DNA of 64,000 nt from JACVRW01 sp963764665 (GCA_963764665.1 CAVXTL010000017.1:1-64000); one strand, 5' to 3'; shown: positions 26,019 through 34,765, counted from the stretch's first letter. Program-made: numbers and translations. Notes: generated from the sequence alone by a model not told the origin.

Positions 26019-27629
26019 ATGACGGTCGACCCACTCGCACAACTCCGCGCGGACGTAGGCGGCGCTGCCGCCGCGCTCGGCGATGGCGCCACCGCGCCGA
26101 ACCTCGACCGGCCGAAGCAGGCCGGCTTCGGCGATTTCTCGACCAACGCGGCGATGCTGCTGGCGCCGGTGCTGGGCGACTCGCCGCGCGCGATCGCGGA
26201 ACGTCTGGGCGCCGCTCTGGACGAGCGCCTCGGCACCGCCCTCGAGCGGGTGGAGGTGGCGGGCCCCGGCTTCCTCAACCTCTTCATGACGGACGGCTGG
26301 TACCTCGACGCCCTCGCCGGCGTGCTCGAGGCCGACGACCGCTTCGGGGCGGGCACCGCCGAGACGCCCGAGCACGTGCAGGTGGAGTTCGTGAGCGCCA
26401 ACCCCACCGGCCCGATCACGGTCGCCTCCGCGCGCCACGGCGTGTATGGCGACTCCCTCTGCCGCATCCTCGAGTACGCCGGCCACCGCGTGGAGCGCGA
26501 GTACTACGTGAACGACGCCGGCGGGCAGGTGCGCCGCTTCGGCGAGTCGATCCGCGCGCGGGCACGTGGGGAGGAGCCGCCCGAGGACGGCTACTTCGGC
26601 GACTACGTGGCCGACCTGGCTGCCGCGATAGAGGGCGCCGCCGATCTGGACGTCGAGCAGGTGGCGCAGCGCGGCATCGACCTGATCCTCGAGGGCGTGA
26701 GGACCTCGCTCGGGCGCCTCCGGGTGCGGATGGACCGCTACGCGCTCGAGCACGAGCTGCATCCCGGCATCGCTGACGTGATCGAGCGGCTCGACGGCGT
26801 CTACGAGTCCGAGGGCGCCACCTGGCTCCGCACCACGGCGCACGGCGACGACAAGGACAGGGTCCTCAGGCGCTCCTCGGGAGAGCTCACCTACTTCGCG
26901 GTGGACATCGCCTACCACGCCGACAAGCTCGCCCGTGGCTACGACCGGATGATCGCGGTCTGGGGCGCCGACCACCACGGTCACATCAAGCGGATGCGGA
27001 TCGCCTGGGAGGAGCTGGGCGGGGATCCGGACCACTTCGAGATCGTGGTCATGCAGCTGGTGAACCTGACCGAGGGCGGCGAGCGGGTGCAGATGTCGAA
27101 GCGTGCCGGCACGCTCGTGCTGCTCGACGACCTGCTCGACGACATCGGCGTGGACGCCACCCGCTGGTTCCTGCTCCAGCGCAGCCACGACACCACGATC
27201 GACCTCGACCTGGACCTCGCGCGCAGCGAGTCCCAGGACAACCCGGTCTACTACGTCCAGTACGCGCACGCCCGGATCGCCGGCATCCTCGCCAAGGCGG
27301 GGGAGGAGCGCGTGCGGCAGGCGCTCGAGGCCGATCTCCGCGCGAGCGCCGAGCAGCTCCACCCGTCGGCGCGGTCGCTGATCAAGCGGCTGCTCCACCT
27401 GCCTGACCAGCTGCGCGAGGCCGGCGACCGCCGCGCCCCGCACCGGCTCACCGCCTACGCGCACGAGACGGCGCAGGAGTTCTCCGCCTTCTACCGCGAC
27501 GTGAAGGTGGTCGGCGCCGCCGACGAGGGCGGCGACGAGGACGTGCGGCTGTCCGTGTGCGTGGCCACGAAGAGCGTGCTCGCGCGCTCGCTCGACCTTC
27601 TGGGCGTGGCCGCCCCGGAGTCGATGTAG
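26019..27629 (+). CDS. argS: Arginyl-tRNA synthetase with divergent HIGH motif
   Basis: ArgS charges tRNA-Arg. The order of parts is normal: N-terminal Add-1 domain (DFSTNAAMLLAP), Rossmann core, the class-specific EYYVNDAGGQ, GADHHGHIKR, the QMSKRAG version of KMSKS, and a C-terminal anticodon-binding DALR domain. The HIGH motif normally reads PTGPLHVGHGR; here the same place is PTGPITVASARH, so both conserved His residues of HIGH are missing. 536 residues is normal. It directly follows rlmH. The start ATG at 26019 is preferred over an upstream in-frame TTG inside rlmH. Confidence 0.95.
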   Translation: MTVDPLAQLRADVGGAAAALGDGATAPNLDRPKQAGFGDFSTNAAMLLAPVLGDSPRAIAERLGAALDERLGTALERVEVAGPGFLNLFMTDGWYLDALAGVLEADDRFGAGTAETPEHVQVEFVSANPTGPITVASARHGVYGDSLCRILEYAGHRVEREYYVNDAGGQVRRFGESIRARARGEEPPEDGYFGDYVADLAAAIEGAADLDVEQVAQRGIDLILEGVRTSLGRLRVRMDRYALEHELHPGIADVIERLDGVYESEGATWLRTTAHGDDKDRVLRRSSGELTYFAVDIAYHADKLARGYDRMIAVWGADHHGHIKRMRIAWEELGGDPDHFEIVVMQLVNLTEGGERVQMSKRAGTLVLLDDLLDDIGVDATRWFLLQRSHDTTIDLDLDLARSESQDNPVYYVQYAHARIAGILAKAGEERVRQALEADLRASAEQLHPSARSLIKRLLHLPDQLREAGDRRAPHRLTAYAHETAQEFSAFYRDVKVVGAADEGGDEDVRLSVCVATKSVLARSLDLLGVAAPESM

Positions 27630-27651
27630 CGCGCCCGGGGAGGCTCTGGGA

Positions 27652-28785
27652 GTGAGTCCCGCTCGGGTGGCCATCACGGTCGTGTTCGCCCTGAACGGCT
27701 TTCTGTTCGGGTCGATGTTCGCCCGCCTGCCGGCGATCCAGGAGCGCACCGGCATCGGCGACGGGCAGCTGGGCCTGGCGCTCCTGTGCTCGATGCTCGG
27801 GCTGCTCTGCGCCCAGGTGGTCGGCGGGGCGCTCGTGGCGCGCTTCGGCAGCCGGCCGCTCGTGCGCATCGGAGCGCTGGCGTGCGCGGCAGCGGTGATA
27901 CCGATCTCGCTTGCCGAATCGTTCGGCGTGCTCGCGGGCTGCTTCCTCGTGGTGGGCCTGGCCAACGGCGTGCTCGACGTGTCGATGAACGTGCACGGGC
28001 TCGCGGTCGAGCGCAAGCTCGGGCGCCCGATCCTCGCCACGCTGCACGCAGGCTTCTCGTTCGGTGCGCTGGCCGGCGCGGGCGCCGGGGGCCTGGCGGC
28101 AGCGGCGGGAGTGGGGGTCGAGCCGCACCTGGCCGCCGCATCGGCGGTGGGCGTGGTGGTGGCGCTCACGACCTACCGCTTCCTGCTTCCGCGCGAGGTT
28201 GACGCCGCGCCCGAGGGGCCGCTGGTGGCCAGACCCACGCGCGCCCTGGCGGCAGTCGGCCTGTTCGCGTTCTGCGTGGTGCTCTCCGAGGGCGCGGTGA
28301 ACGACTGGGCGGCCGTCTACCTGAAGGGCGACCTCGGAGCGGGGGAGGGGCTGGCCGCTGCGGGGCTGGCCGCCTTCTCGCTGACGATGGGCTTCGGACG
28401 GCTGTTCGGCGACCGGCTCGCGGAGGCGCTGGGACCGGTGCGGCTGGCCCGGGGCGGGGCGGGGCTGGCTGCCGTGGGCATGACCGTCGCGGTCGTGGGC
28501 GGCAGGCAGGGAACCGCCATCGCAGGCTTCGCAGCCATGGGGGTGGGCCTGGCCGCGCTCTTCCCGCTGGCCATCCGGGCAGCCTCCCAGCGCGGGGACA
28601 CGCCGGGACCGGCGGTGGCTGCCGTGTCGGCCATGGGCTACTTCGGCTTCGTCACGGGTCCGCCGGTGGTGGGCCTGCTCGCGGAGCTGGTGGGGCTTCG
28701 CTCGGCCCTCCTGCTCGTGGCGGTGCTGTGCGCGGCGGCCGCGGCGCTGGCCGGGGCTGTGCGGGCGCCGGTCAGAGCTCGCTGA
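27652..28785 (+). CDS. MFS transporter, YbjJ-like
   Basis: A 377-residue transporter with about 12 membrane helices. The N-terminus VVFALNGFLFGSMFARLPAIQ and the motif LDVSMNVHGLAVER around helix 5 are typical of the YbjJ-type branch of the major facilitator family, whose substrates are mostly unknown. GTG at 27652 gives a normal first helix. The 3' end overlaps the convergent ccdA by 14 bases. It lies 22 bases after argS but is not functionally linked to it. Confidence 0.88.
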   Translation: MSPARVAITVVFALNGFLFGSMFARLPAIQERTGIGDGQLGLALLCSMLGLLCAQVVGGALVARFGSRPLVRIGALACAAAVIPISLAESFGVLAGCFLVVGLANGVLDVSMNVHGLAVERKLGRPILATLHAGFSFGALAGAGAGGLAAAAGVGVEPHLAAASAVGVVVALTTYRFLLPREVDAAPEGPLVARPTRALAAVGLFAFCVVLSEGAVNDWAAVYLKGDLGAGEGLAAAGLAAFSLTMGFGRLFGDRLAEALGPVRLARGGAGLAAVGMTVAVVGGRQGTAIAGFAAMGVGLAALFPLAIRAASQRGDTPGPAVAAVSAMGYFGFVTGPPVVGLLAELVGLRSALLLVAVLCAAAAALAGAVRAPVRAR

Positions 28786-29521
28786 AGAAGTTGATCCCGA
28801 GGTCGTCCATCAGGGACAGGGCTTCGGAGTTCAGCCGGGTGAGCTCGTTCGTGTAGAGGAGCACCCCCATCACGATCAGGACCAGCCCCGAGATCACCGT
28901 GATCACGGCGTAGTGGTTGCGGAAGAAGCGGAACAGTCCCGAGACGGTCGAGAAGGCCACCGCGCTCAGGATGAACGGCACCGCCAGCCCGAGCGAGTAG
29001 AACGCCAGGAGCACGCCGCCCTGGCCGACGGTGTCCTCGCCCGAGGCGGCTGTGAGGATCGCGCCCAGCGTCGGCCCGGTGCATGGCAGCCAGGCGACCG
29101 CGAACGCCACGCCGGCCACGATCGGTCCGCCGGTGTGGGCGCGGCGCATGAGCTGCTCGGGGCGCCAGTCGCGGTTCAGCAGCGGCAGGAACAGCATCGC
29201 GATGAAGAGCACCCCCATCGCCACCAGCACCACCCCGGAGATCTGGCGCAGGAGCACCCGGTGGTCCTGAAGCGTCTGCCCCAGCCCGGTGGCGGTCATA
29301 CCGAGCGCCACGAACATCACGGTGAACGAGAGGCAGAAGAGGAGCGCCGGCCCGATGACCCTCGCCCGGCCGCGCCCCTCCTGGATGTCGGCGAACGAGA
29401 CGCCGGAGATCGTGGACAGGTAGCCGGGCACGAGCGGCAGCACGCAGGGCGACACGAACGAGATGAAGCCGACCCCGAAGGCGGTGATCACCGTGGCGTC
29501 GATCGTGTCGGCCGCGATCAC
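28772..29521 (-). CDS. ccdA: Cytochrome c biogenesis protein CcdA
   Basis: CcdA moves electrons from cytoplasmic thioredoxin across the membrane to periplasmic-side thiol proteins. Six helices are seen; the two redox Cys are in FISFVSPCVLPLVPGYL (about residue 26) and FAVAWLPCTGPTLG (about residue 146). It ends a three-gene overlapping set (ccmG-like, ccmH, ccdA), which hands electrons to apocytochrome thiols for heme attachment. 249 residues. Confidence 0.95.
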   Translation of the reverse strand: MIAADTIDATVITAFGVGFISFVSPCVLPLVPGYLSTISGVSFADIQEGRGRARVIGPALLFCLSFTVMFVALGMTATGLGQTLQDHRVLLRQISGVVLVAMGVLFIAMLFLPLLNRDWRPEQLMRRAHTGGPIVAGVAFAVAWLPCTGPTLGAILTAASGEDTVGQGGVLLAFYSLGLAVPFILSAVAFSTVSGLFRFFRNHYAVITVISGLVLIVMGVLLYTNELTRLNSEALSLMDDLGINFFSEL

Positions 29522-29992
29522 AGGTCGTAGCGGTCGAGGTCGGAGTCCAGGCGACTGTCCGCGGCGCCGGAGGGCGCGGCTCCCGCGGCTCGCGGCTCGG
29601 CGCCGCGCCGGCGCCAGCGGGTAGTGGCCACCGCGATGCCGCCCGCCGCGAGCAGCACGCCCAGCGCCGGGATCAGGTAGACGAGCACGTCTCCGAAGTC
29701 GCTGCCGTCGTCACCGGGGAGCGCGAGCACCTGCTCGCCGAACTGGCCCACGAGCGCGCTCTTGACCTCGTCCTTCGAGCGGCAGTCGGCGATCAGCTGC
29801 TCGATGTAGTCGCGCTCGCGCTGCGCCTGAGGCGCCTCGGTGGCCAGCTCGAGCGGCGTGCCGCACACCGGGCACATCACCTCGTCCTCCACGTCGCCGA
29901 GCGTGGTCTTGGGGCAGTCGGCGGCGAGAGCGGCCGGCGGCGATCGCCAGCACAGCGAGCGTGGCGGCCAGCGCCGCGGCCGCACGCCTCAC
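29518..29992 (-). CDS. ccmH: CcmH-type apocytochrome c thiol oxidoreductase (frameshifted)
   Basis: CcmH keeps the CxxCH motif of apocytochrome c reduced for heme ligation. The domain is clear: LGDVEDEVMCPVCGTPLELA with its redox CxxC, then a three-helix part and one C-terminal membrane helix (LIPALGVLLAAGGIAVA). The signal peptide MRRAAAALAATLAVLAIAAG starts at GTG 29992 but is out of frame with the mature part; the break is near 29938, where one extra C in GGCCGCTC would explain it. Four-base overlaps on both sides place it between ccmG-like and ccdA. Confidence 0.9.
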
Positions 29993-30546
29993 GAGGCTTC
30001 CTCGAGCAGCGGCGTGACTGTGGCGCGCATGAACTCGTCGCTCACCGGCCCGCGCCTGACGGCCGCCACGCGGCCGCGGGCGTCGATCACGAAGGTCTCG
30101 GGATAGCCGAGCACGCCGAACGGCTCGCGCAGGTCTCCCGGCCCGTCGTGCAGCATCGGGTAGGAGAGCTCGAAGTCCCGGACGAACTCCCGCGCGTCGG
30201 AGCTCACGTCCTGGCCGTCGATGCCGAGGACCGTGCCGCGGCCGCCCTGCGAGATCTTGCGGTGCCAGCGCTCCAGCAGCGGCGACTCGGTGCGGCAGGG
30301 CTCACACCACGACGCCCAGAAGTTGAGCACCACCACCTGGCCGCGGTAGTCGGCCAGGCTCTGCTCGCCGCTTCCCTCCAGGCGCGGGAGCTCGAAGTCA
30401 GGCGCCGGCTCGCGCTCGCCCCTGGCGGCGGCGTCCTCGAAGGAGTTGTCGGGCTCGTTCTGCACGAGCCCGTACGCGAGCAGGGCCACGAGGGCAGCGA
30501 GAGTGGCCAGCACAGCCAGCGGAATGGGAGAGAGCACGCGCCGCAT
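29989..30546 (-). CDS. ResA/CcmG-type membrane-anchored thioredoxin
   Basis: An N-terminal anchor helix (about residues 8-27) is followed by a thioredoxin-fold domain with the active site NFWASWCEPC at about residues 73-82 and the cis-Pro segment GYPETFVID. The acidic residue and insert between these match the ResA/CcmG branch that reduces apocytochrome c or CcmH. 185 residues. First gene of the ccmG-ccmH-ccdA run; the remaining Ccm genes found in the window are 14 kb away on the other strand. Confidence 0.92.
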   Translation of the reverse strand: MRRVLSPIPLAVLATLAALVALLAYGLVQNEPDNSFEDAAARGEREPAPDFELPRLEGSGEQSLADYRGQVVVLNFWASWCEPCRTESPLLERWHRKISQGGRGTVLGIDGQDVSSDAREFVRDFELSYPMLHDGPGDLREPFGVLGYPETFVIDARGRVAAVRRGPVSDEFMRATVTPLLEEAS

Positions 30547-30582
30547 GGGGCGCTGCGAAAGATAGACCGCGGCCCGCGCGGC

Positions 30583-31725
30583 TCAGGGGAGGAGCCAGAC
30601 CGTGCGCCGCGCTGCGCGTGAGCGATTGCCCACGCGGTCCGCGGCCCGTACGGTCAGGCGGAACCTGAGCGCTCGCCGCGCCCTGGCCGCCTTCTTCGCC
30701 ACCTTCCACGAGCCCCCGGCCAGGCGCGCGCGAACGGCCACGCTCTTGCGCGCGCCCGCTGTCTTGACCGCCGGCCGCAGGCCGCGACCGCTGACCTTGC
30801 CGGAGATCCGGATCGAGCAGCGCTCGTTGCAGCGCACATACGCCACCACCGAGCGAGCGCGCTTCACGTGCTGCCCGGCTGGGATCCGAATGCGCATGCG
30901 CGGCGCTCGGCGATCCAGCGGGCAGTTCTTCGGCGCGCGCTGGAGCTTCTTGGACGGGTACTGCTCGATGTCGCCGAGCACCGAGTAGTACGGCGCGACG
31001 CCGTAGCCGTTCGGCCACATCCTGAGCTTGGTGGCGGCCGCGTTGTTCGACAGGTTGCTCTCGCAGATCGACGAGTCGGCGTTCACCCGGTGCACCAGGT
31101 GATAGAGCCCCTTTGGCGCGCCCGTCACGTCGATGTTCTGGCCCTCGAGGTTGGCCTGGTAGAGGTCCACGTAGCCAGGGCCCAGGCCCTCCTGAAGGGA
31201 TAGAGAGCCGGGCTGGTTCACCCCGCAGTAGTCCGGCGTGAAGAGGGGATCCGGCATGCAGAACCCGGTCTTGTTGTCGGGCGCTATCCGCTTGCCGTCG
31301 GAGGCGCGGCGGAGCTCATAGCGGTCGAAGCCCCTGTAGTGCCAGTGCCGGTGGTCCGCCGAGATCGCGAACTCGAGCCGTCCGATCCCGCGCCGGAAGG
31401 TCTCGCTGCCGTCGGTGTGGCGGATCACCTGGTCGGCGACCATGGGCGCCGCGGTGCTCGGGCGGTGCGCCCTCATGATCAGCGGACCCACGCCCGCTCC
31501 GCCCTGTGGGCCATTCGCGATCCGCGAGTCGAAGGCGAGGAAGTACCGAACCGGCGAGCCTGGCACCGGCGTGACGCTCAGCTGCGTGGGGGCGAGCTGA
31601 TCGAGATCGGGAAGCAGCGGCGCCGCAGCGGCGCCGGGGGCCTGCGCGGCCAATCCGACTACCGCCGCCATCAATGCCAACCGACGTCCCACCTGCGCTC
31701 CCATGCCAGGCTCGCTTATACCCAT
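30583..31725 (-). CDS. Secreted lysyl-oxidase-like protein
   Basis: A signal peptide (to about residue 36, ending GAAAA) precedes a domain with ISADHRHWHYRGFDRYELR, the copper-binding His cluster of lysyl oxidase family proteins, and later YHLVHRVN, another family segment. A C-terminal domain of about 100 residues is basic and beta-rich (SIRISGKVSGR to TVWLLP), similar in style to the tail of the secreted protein at 6825. Bacterial members are thought to oxidise amines or bind metal on the surface; activity is unproven. Start ATG at 31725 is preferred because GAGG lies 6 bases upstream; 31704 is an alternative. Confidence 0.75.
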   Translation of the reverse strand: MGISEPGMGAQVGRRLALMAAVVGLAAQAPGAAAAPLLPDLDQLAPTQLSVTPVPGSPVRYFLAFDSRIANGPQGGAGVGPLIMRAHRPSTAAPMVADQVIRHTDGSETFRRGIGRLEFAISADHRHWHYRGFDRYELRRASDGKRIAPDNKTGFCMPDPLFTPDYCGVNQPGSLSLQEGLGPGYVDLYQANLEGQNIDVTGAPKGLYHLVHRVNADSSICESNLSNNAAATKLRMWPNGYGVAPYYSVLGDIEQYPSKKLQRAPKNCPLDRRAPRMRIRIPAGQHVKRARSVVAYVRCNERCSIRISGKVSGRGLRPAVKTAGARKSVAVRARLAGGSWKVAKKAARARRALRFRLTVRAADRVGNRSRAARRTVWLLP

Positions 31726-31775
31726 TGCCAGCCTCAGGATGCCGATTTCGGGCCAGGTCTGGCCGTTCATCGTCC

Positions 31776-32090
31776 TTAGCCGGGGCCGAAGGCCGCCACG
31801 AGCTCTTGCATCACCGGCTCGGCGCCCTGCGGCGCGTTGATCGTGAGCACCACGGCGTCGGGCTGCTCGGCCAGGTCCAGCGCGAGAAAGGCGCAGCATT
31901 CCCTCTCGGCCGCCACGATGCCGGTCAACGCCGCGAGCGTGCCGGCTCCGCTGCGGAAGCGGAGAACGGCCTCGCGGCCGGCGCACTCGGAGGAGACGAG
32001 CGCCTCGTCTCCCACGGCTCGGATATCCGCGAGCCGCCGCGTGAGGTCCGACGCGCTGAGGCTGCAGGCGAGGGGAGGCGAGTCGGGCAT
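31776..32090 (-). CDS. Small conserved protein with ECC motif
   Basis: A 104-residue cytosolic protein without signal or membrane segments. Its most recognisable part is IVAAERECCAFLALDL followed by VVLTINAPQGAEPVMQEL, a Glu-x-Cys-Cys pattern seen in small proteins often near MerR regulators or arsenic and mercury genes. Whether the Cys pair binds metal is unknown. No such neighbour is here; it lies between a lysyl-oxidase-like gene and tRNA-Gly. The ATG at 32090 is chosen over GTG 32102 because it gives a compact start. Confidence 0.55.
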   Translation of the reverse strand: MPDSPPLACSLSASDLTRRLADIRAVGDEALVSSECAGREAVLRFRSGAGTLAALTGIVAAERECCAFLALDLAEQPDAVVLTINAPQGAEPVMQELVAAFGPG

Positions 32091-32128
32091 GGGACCGACC
32101 ACGTTAGCCGCTCTAAACTGCGCCCCGC

Positions 32129-32201
32129 GCGGACGTAGCTCAGTTGGTAGAGCGTCGGCTTCCCAAGCCGAAGGTCGCGGGTTCGACCCCCGTCGTCCGC
32201 T
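32129..32201 (+). tRNA. tRNA-Gly (anticodon CCC)
   Basis: All four stems fold: acceptor GCGGACG/CGTCCGC (7 bp, perfect), D stem GCTC/GAGC, anticodon stem TCGGC/GCCGA with loop TTCCCAA, and T stem GCGGG/CCCGT (one G-U). The anticodon is CCC, reading GGG codons. CCA is not encoded. A T-rich stretch (GACTTTTTCC) follows. Its last 48 bases recur at 32921-32968. Confidence 0.96.
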
Positions 32202-32421
32202 CTGGGACTTTTTCCTGTAATTCGCTCTCTAGTCGGCTGGATCTAGTGAGTAAGGAGACGACTGAATGCTTGGTAGTGATTCGCTAGCTGCCTCTCGTCC
32301 TCTAAGCAGCAGTCTCGTTGCCGAGCAGGGTGCTCCTTTTCACCCCGGGAGAAGCTGCCGAGCGGATTTGCGAAACGTCGAGATCACACCTAGTGTGGAC
32401 GCGACCCTGAACGGAGGACCA

Positions 32422-32889
32422 ATGTCCATGCGACTCGCCGCCCGTTTCGTCCCTGCCATGTGCCTGCTCGCCGCACTGGCCGCTCCCGCCGTCGCTAAGG
32501 CGCCGAAGCCCAAGGCGGGCTTCTACAATTTCACGCTCAACGGACCCGTCTACGCGGGCGAGAGTTTCGCCAGCGTCGCGACGGGCGGGAAGTCATTCGA
32601 TTCGCTTTCACTCGGGTATGTCCGGAAGGCCGACGACCCGACGGTCGGCCACAAGTGCACGGGCACCCAGGAAGGCGGCCCGAAGAAGGGCCAGGTCAAG
32701 ATCAAGAAGGGCAAGTTCAAGTTCAACGGCAAGATCAAGTGGTTTAGCCCGAAGAAGCAGAAGAACGTGCCTGCCAAGCTCCTGTTCGAGGGCAAGTTCA
32801 GCTCAGCCACGAAGTTCAAGGGCTCGTACCAGATCACCGTCGACGGCTGTAAGACCCCAAAGGCCAAGTACACCGCCAAGCTGCGCTAG
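32422..32889 (+). CDS. Secreted Lys-rich protein of unknown family
   Basis: A 155-residue exported protein with a signal peptide (MSMRLAARFVPAMCLLAALA to about residue 26) and a beta-type mature part: GFYNFTLNGPVYAGES, a CTGTQEG segment and KIKKGKFKFNGKIKWFS, ending KYTAKLR. Two Cys (in HKCTG and DGCKT) could form a disulfide. The ATG at 32422 follows GGAGGACCA, which decides the start against longer frames. It is the only gene between tRNA-Gly and the downstream copy of its 3' end, and the leader region before it is less GC-rich than the surroundings. Function unknown. Confidence 0.7.
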   Translation: MSMRLAARFVPAMCLLAALAAPAVAKAPKPKAGFYNFTLNGPVYAGESFASVATGGKSFDSLSLGYVRKADDPTVGHKCTGTQEGGPKKGQVKIKKGKFKFNGKIKWFSPKKQKNVPAKLLFEGKFSSATKFKGSYQITVDGCKTPKAKYTAKLR

Positions 32890-32920
32890 CGCGTTCGCTG
32901 CCGGCTTGCTCTCGTCGGCG

Positions 32921-32968
32921 CGGCTTCCCAAGCCGACGGTCGCGGGTTCGACCCCCGCCGTCCGCTCT
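32921..32968 (+). repeat. Partial copy of the 3' part of tRNA-Gly(CCC)
   Basis: Forty-six of 48 bases match 32156-32203, from the anticodon arm to just past the acceptor end. The two differences are A to C in the variable loop and T to C in the T stem, the latter restoring a perfect GCGGG/CCCGC stem. The 5' half of a tRNA is absent. Such a direct repeat of a tRNA 3' end is what site-specific integration leaves behind; the interval between the copies is 765 bp. Confidence 0.8.
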
Positions 32969-33027
32969 CACATTCGCTGACTGCTCGTGTTCAACAGCCA
33001 GTCGCGGAGGCGGGATACTCGGCGGCG

Positions 33028-33414
33028 ATGTCGCAGGAGAACGTGGAGATCATGCGACTCTCGATCGCCGCCTACGAGCGGGGCGACTGGGACGAGGCGA
33101 CAGCGCACCTTGCGCCCGACGTGATTTGGGAAGTCGGTCAGGAGCTCCCGGCACGCGGCCCGGCCGCTGTCCGCGACATGTGGACGCGCTGGAATGACGG
33201 ATGGGAGCGGCTCGACATGATCACTGACGAGATCGTCGACGCCGGCGACAAGGTCTTCGTGGCCATGCACTATCGGGGCCGTGGCCGCATGAGCGGCGTC
33301 GCCATCGAACAATGGGTGTTCGAGGTGCACACCTTCCGAGACGGCCAGTGCGTGCGCAAGGTCGACTTCGAGACACGGGCCGAAGCTCTCGAAGCCGCGG
33401 GGCTGCCGGAGTAG
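33028..33414 (+). CDS. SnoaL-like (NTF2-fold) small protein
   Basis: A 128-residue member of the SnoaL-like NTF2-fold group, starting MSQENVEIMRLSIAAYERGDWDEA, a start that is common in Thermoleophilia where these genes form large families. The rest follows the cone fold: LAPDVIWEV, GPAAVRDMWTRW and VFEVHTFRDGQCVRKVDF. These proteins bind small hydrophobic ligands or act as isomerases or hydrolases; no catalytic pair can be assigned. A paralogue lies at 34117 on the other strand. Confidence 0.88.
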   Translation: MSQENVEIMRLSIAAYERGDWDEATAHLAPDVIWEVGQELPARGPAAVRDMWTRWNDGWERLDMITDEIVDAGDKVFVAMHYRGRGRMSGVAIEQWVFEVHTFRDGQCVRKVDFETRAEALEAAGLPE

Positions 33415-33420
33415 CTCTAG

Positions 33421-34024
33421 TCAAGGAGCGTCGAAGACCAGCGGTCCGCCGAATGGGAGCGGGATGCCGTCGGTGAAGGCGATGGGCTGCGGGCACTCGC
33501 CGGGATCGCTCCCCTCGAGCGGGTCGATCCGCATCCGGTTGGTCGTGACGCGATAGAAGCCCTCGTCCGTGCCGATGCTGGCGTCCGCTGCTCGCGCCAT
33601 CGAAACTCCAGGTCCTTTGTGTCACCTGGCTATCTGTCGCGCCCCCCGTGACCGAGTCGCCCTGGGTGCCGAAGCGCTGCTCCTTCGAGCAGACCACCCG
33701 CGGTGGATCCTCGTCCTGGTCCGCGGTACAGACCTGCCAGCCGTAGCGGTGGCTGTGCTCGAGGCCGGCCAGCACGGCAGTCACCGGATGGGCGTCTCTT
33801 CCGCTGATCTCGACCGTCTGGTGCAGGCTGTCGGACCAGTTGGCACGGTCGCCCGGCTCGCCGTAGCGGAACCAGTACTCGGTGGGCCCGTCGATGCTCG
33901 AGTAGACGTTGGCGTTCAGCCTGATGGTCGCCGGCGGGACATCGGTGGGCGGCAGGGGCTGCCCGAGAGCGCATCCCGACGCCAGCAGGCCGAGGGACAT
34001 CAGGGCAACGACGAGACGCTTCAC
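33421..34024 (-). CDS. Lipoprotein with fibronectin-like region (frameshifted)
   Basis: The start is a lipoprotein signal peptide: MKRLVVALMSLGLLASGC with Cys at residue 18. The following region (PPATIRLNANVYSS, TEYWFRYGEPGD, AVLAGLEHSHRYGWQV) reads like an extracellular beta-sandwich. Past SFDGASSG the frame turns Arg-rich; one frame over, GTDEGFYRVTTNRMRIDP to PLVFDAP ends at 33421 and looks like natural protein, so a frame break near 33585-33600 is likely. An alternative is that this short C-terminal piece is a separate 59-residue gene from the ATG at 33600. Function unknown. Confidence 0.55.
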
Positions 34025-34116
34025 GCGGACTCCAGTCAGTCGGCGGCGCGGGCGTCCCTGCCGGTCACCAGGATCGGTTGGGGCGAGCCTCCCACACCGA
34101 AACCGGGTGTCCAGCG

Positions 34117-34518
34117 CTACGCGAGCAGCCGCACGGCTTCGCGGGCTCTGGCTTCTTCATGGTCCAGATAGACCTCGATCCGAGTGATCAGACCGTTCTC
34201 GTCAAAGGCCCAAGCGGACCACGTGATCACGTCCAGCTCGATCCCGCTGGTCGCTCCTCGGGCCCTGATGCGCAGTCTCGCCAGAAGCGTCGTGTCCGTG
34301 ACGACCACGGCTTCGAACTTCTCGACCACCTGCTCCTGAAATGCGTCCGGCTCCATCCAGCGTCGCAGGCTCTCCTTGCCCCGGTACGGCGGTTGGTCCC
34401 CGGGCGGGACGAACTCGATGTCGCGATGGACGAGCGTGAGCGCTAGGTCGAAGTCGGTGCTGTCTCCGCTGAGGGCTTCGAGCCACCGGCGCGCTACCTC
34501 CACGTTCTCCCGCGACAT
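34117..34518 (-). CDS. SnoaL-like (NTF2-fold) small protein
   Basis: A 133-residue paralogue of the gene at 33028, starting MSRENVEVARRWLEAL. The NTF2-like fold is indicated by TLVHRDIEFVPPGDQPPYRGKE, then VVVTDTTLLARLRIRARG and WAFDENGLITRIEVYLDHEEA, the usual last two strands. No partner gene or pathway is evident. The two copies flank the lipoprotein gene, which suggests local duplication or accessory gene accumulation. Confidence 0.88.
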   Translation of the reverse strand: MSRENVEVARRWLEALSGDSTDFDLALTLVHRDIEFVPPGDQPPYRGKESLRRWMEPDAFQEQVVEKFEAVVVTDTTLLARLRIRARGATSGIELDVITWSAWAFDENGLITRIEVYLDHEEARAREAVRLLA

Positions 34519-34540
34519 CGCCTCGCGAGTATCGCGCAGC

Positions 34541-34765
34541 TCAGTTCAGGACGAGCATCGACTCGACGGCACGGCCGGGAGCGGGGTGGATGCGTTCCCA
34601 GGCGCCGCAGACCGCGCACTCCTCCTGGGGGCGGCTGCCCGTGAAACGCGTGGGATCGGGCGTGGTCTGGGCGCCGCACGACTCGCAGGCCAGTCGAAAC
34701 GGGTCGCTCGCTTCGGTGATTATCAGCATGGGTATGGCATCGACATCACTGTCCCTGTCAGGCAT
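34541..34765 (-). CDS. Small zinc-ribbon-like protein
   Basis: A 74-residue protein with two Cys pairs, LACESCGAQ and EECAVCGAWE, about 20 residues apart, as in a zinc ribbon. The ends are short and not membrane-like. Start could be the ATG at 34765 or at 34729 (MLIITEASD). It is one of three similar tiny genes in 700 bases, the others at 34856 and 35019. Function unknown; nucleic acid binding is possible. Confidence 0.55.
   Translation of the reverse strand: MPDRDSDVDAIPMLIITEASDPFRLACESCGAQTTPDPTRFTGSRPQEECAVCGAWERIHPAPGRAVESMLVLN

Noticed and set aside
32921..32968. A second functional tRNA-Gly
   Set aside because: Only the 3' part is present; no D arm or 5' acceptor strand precedes it.
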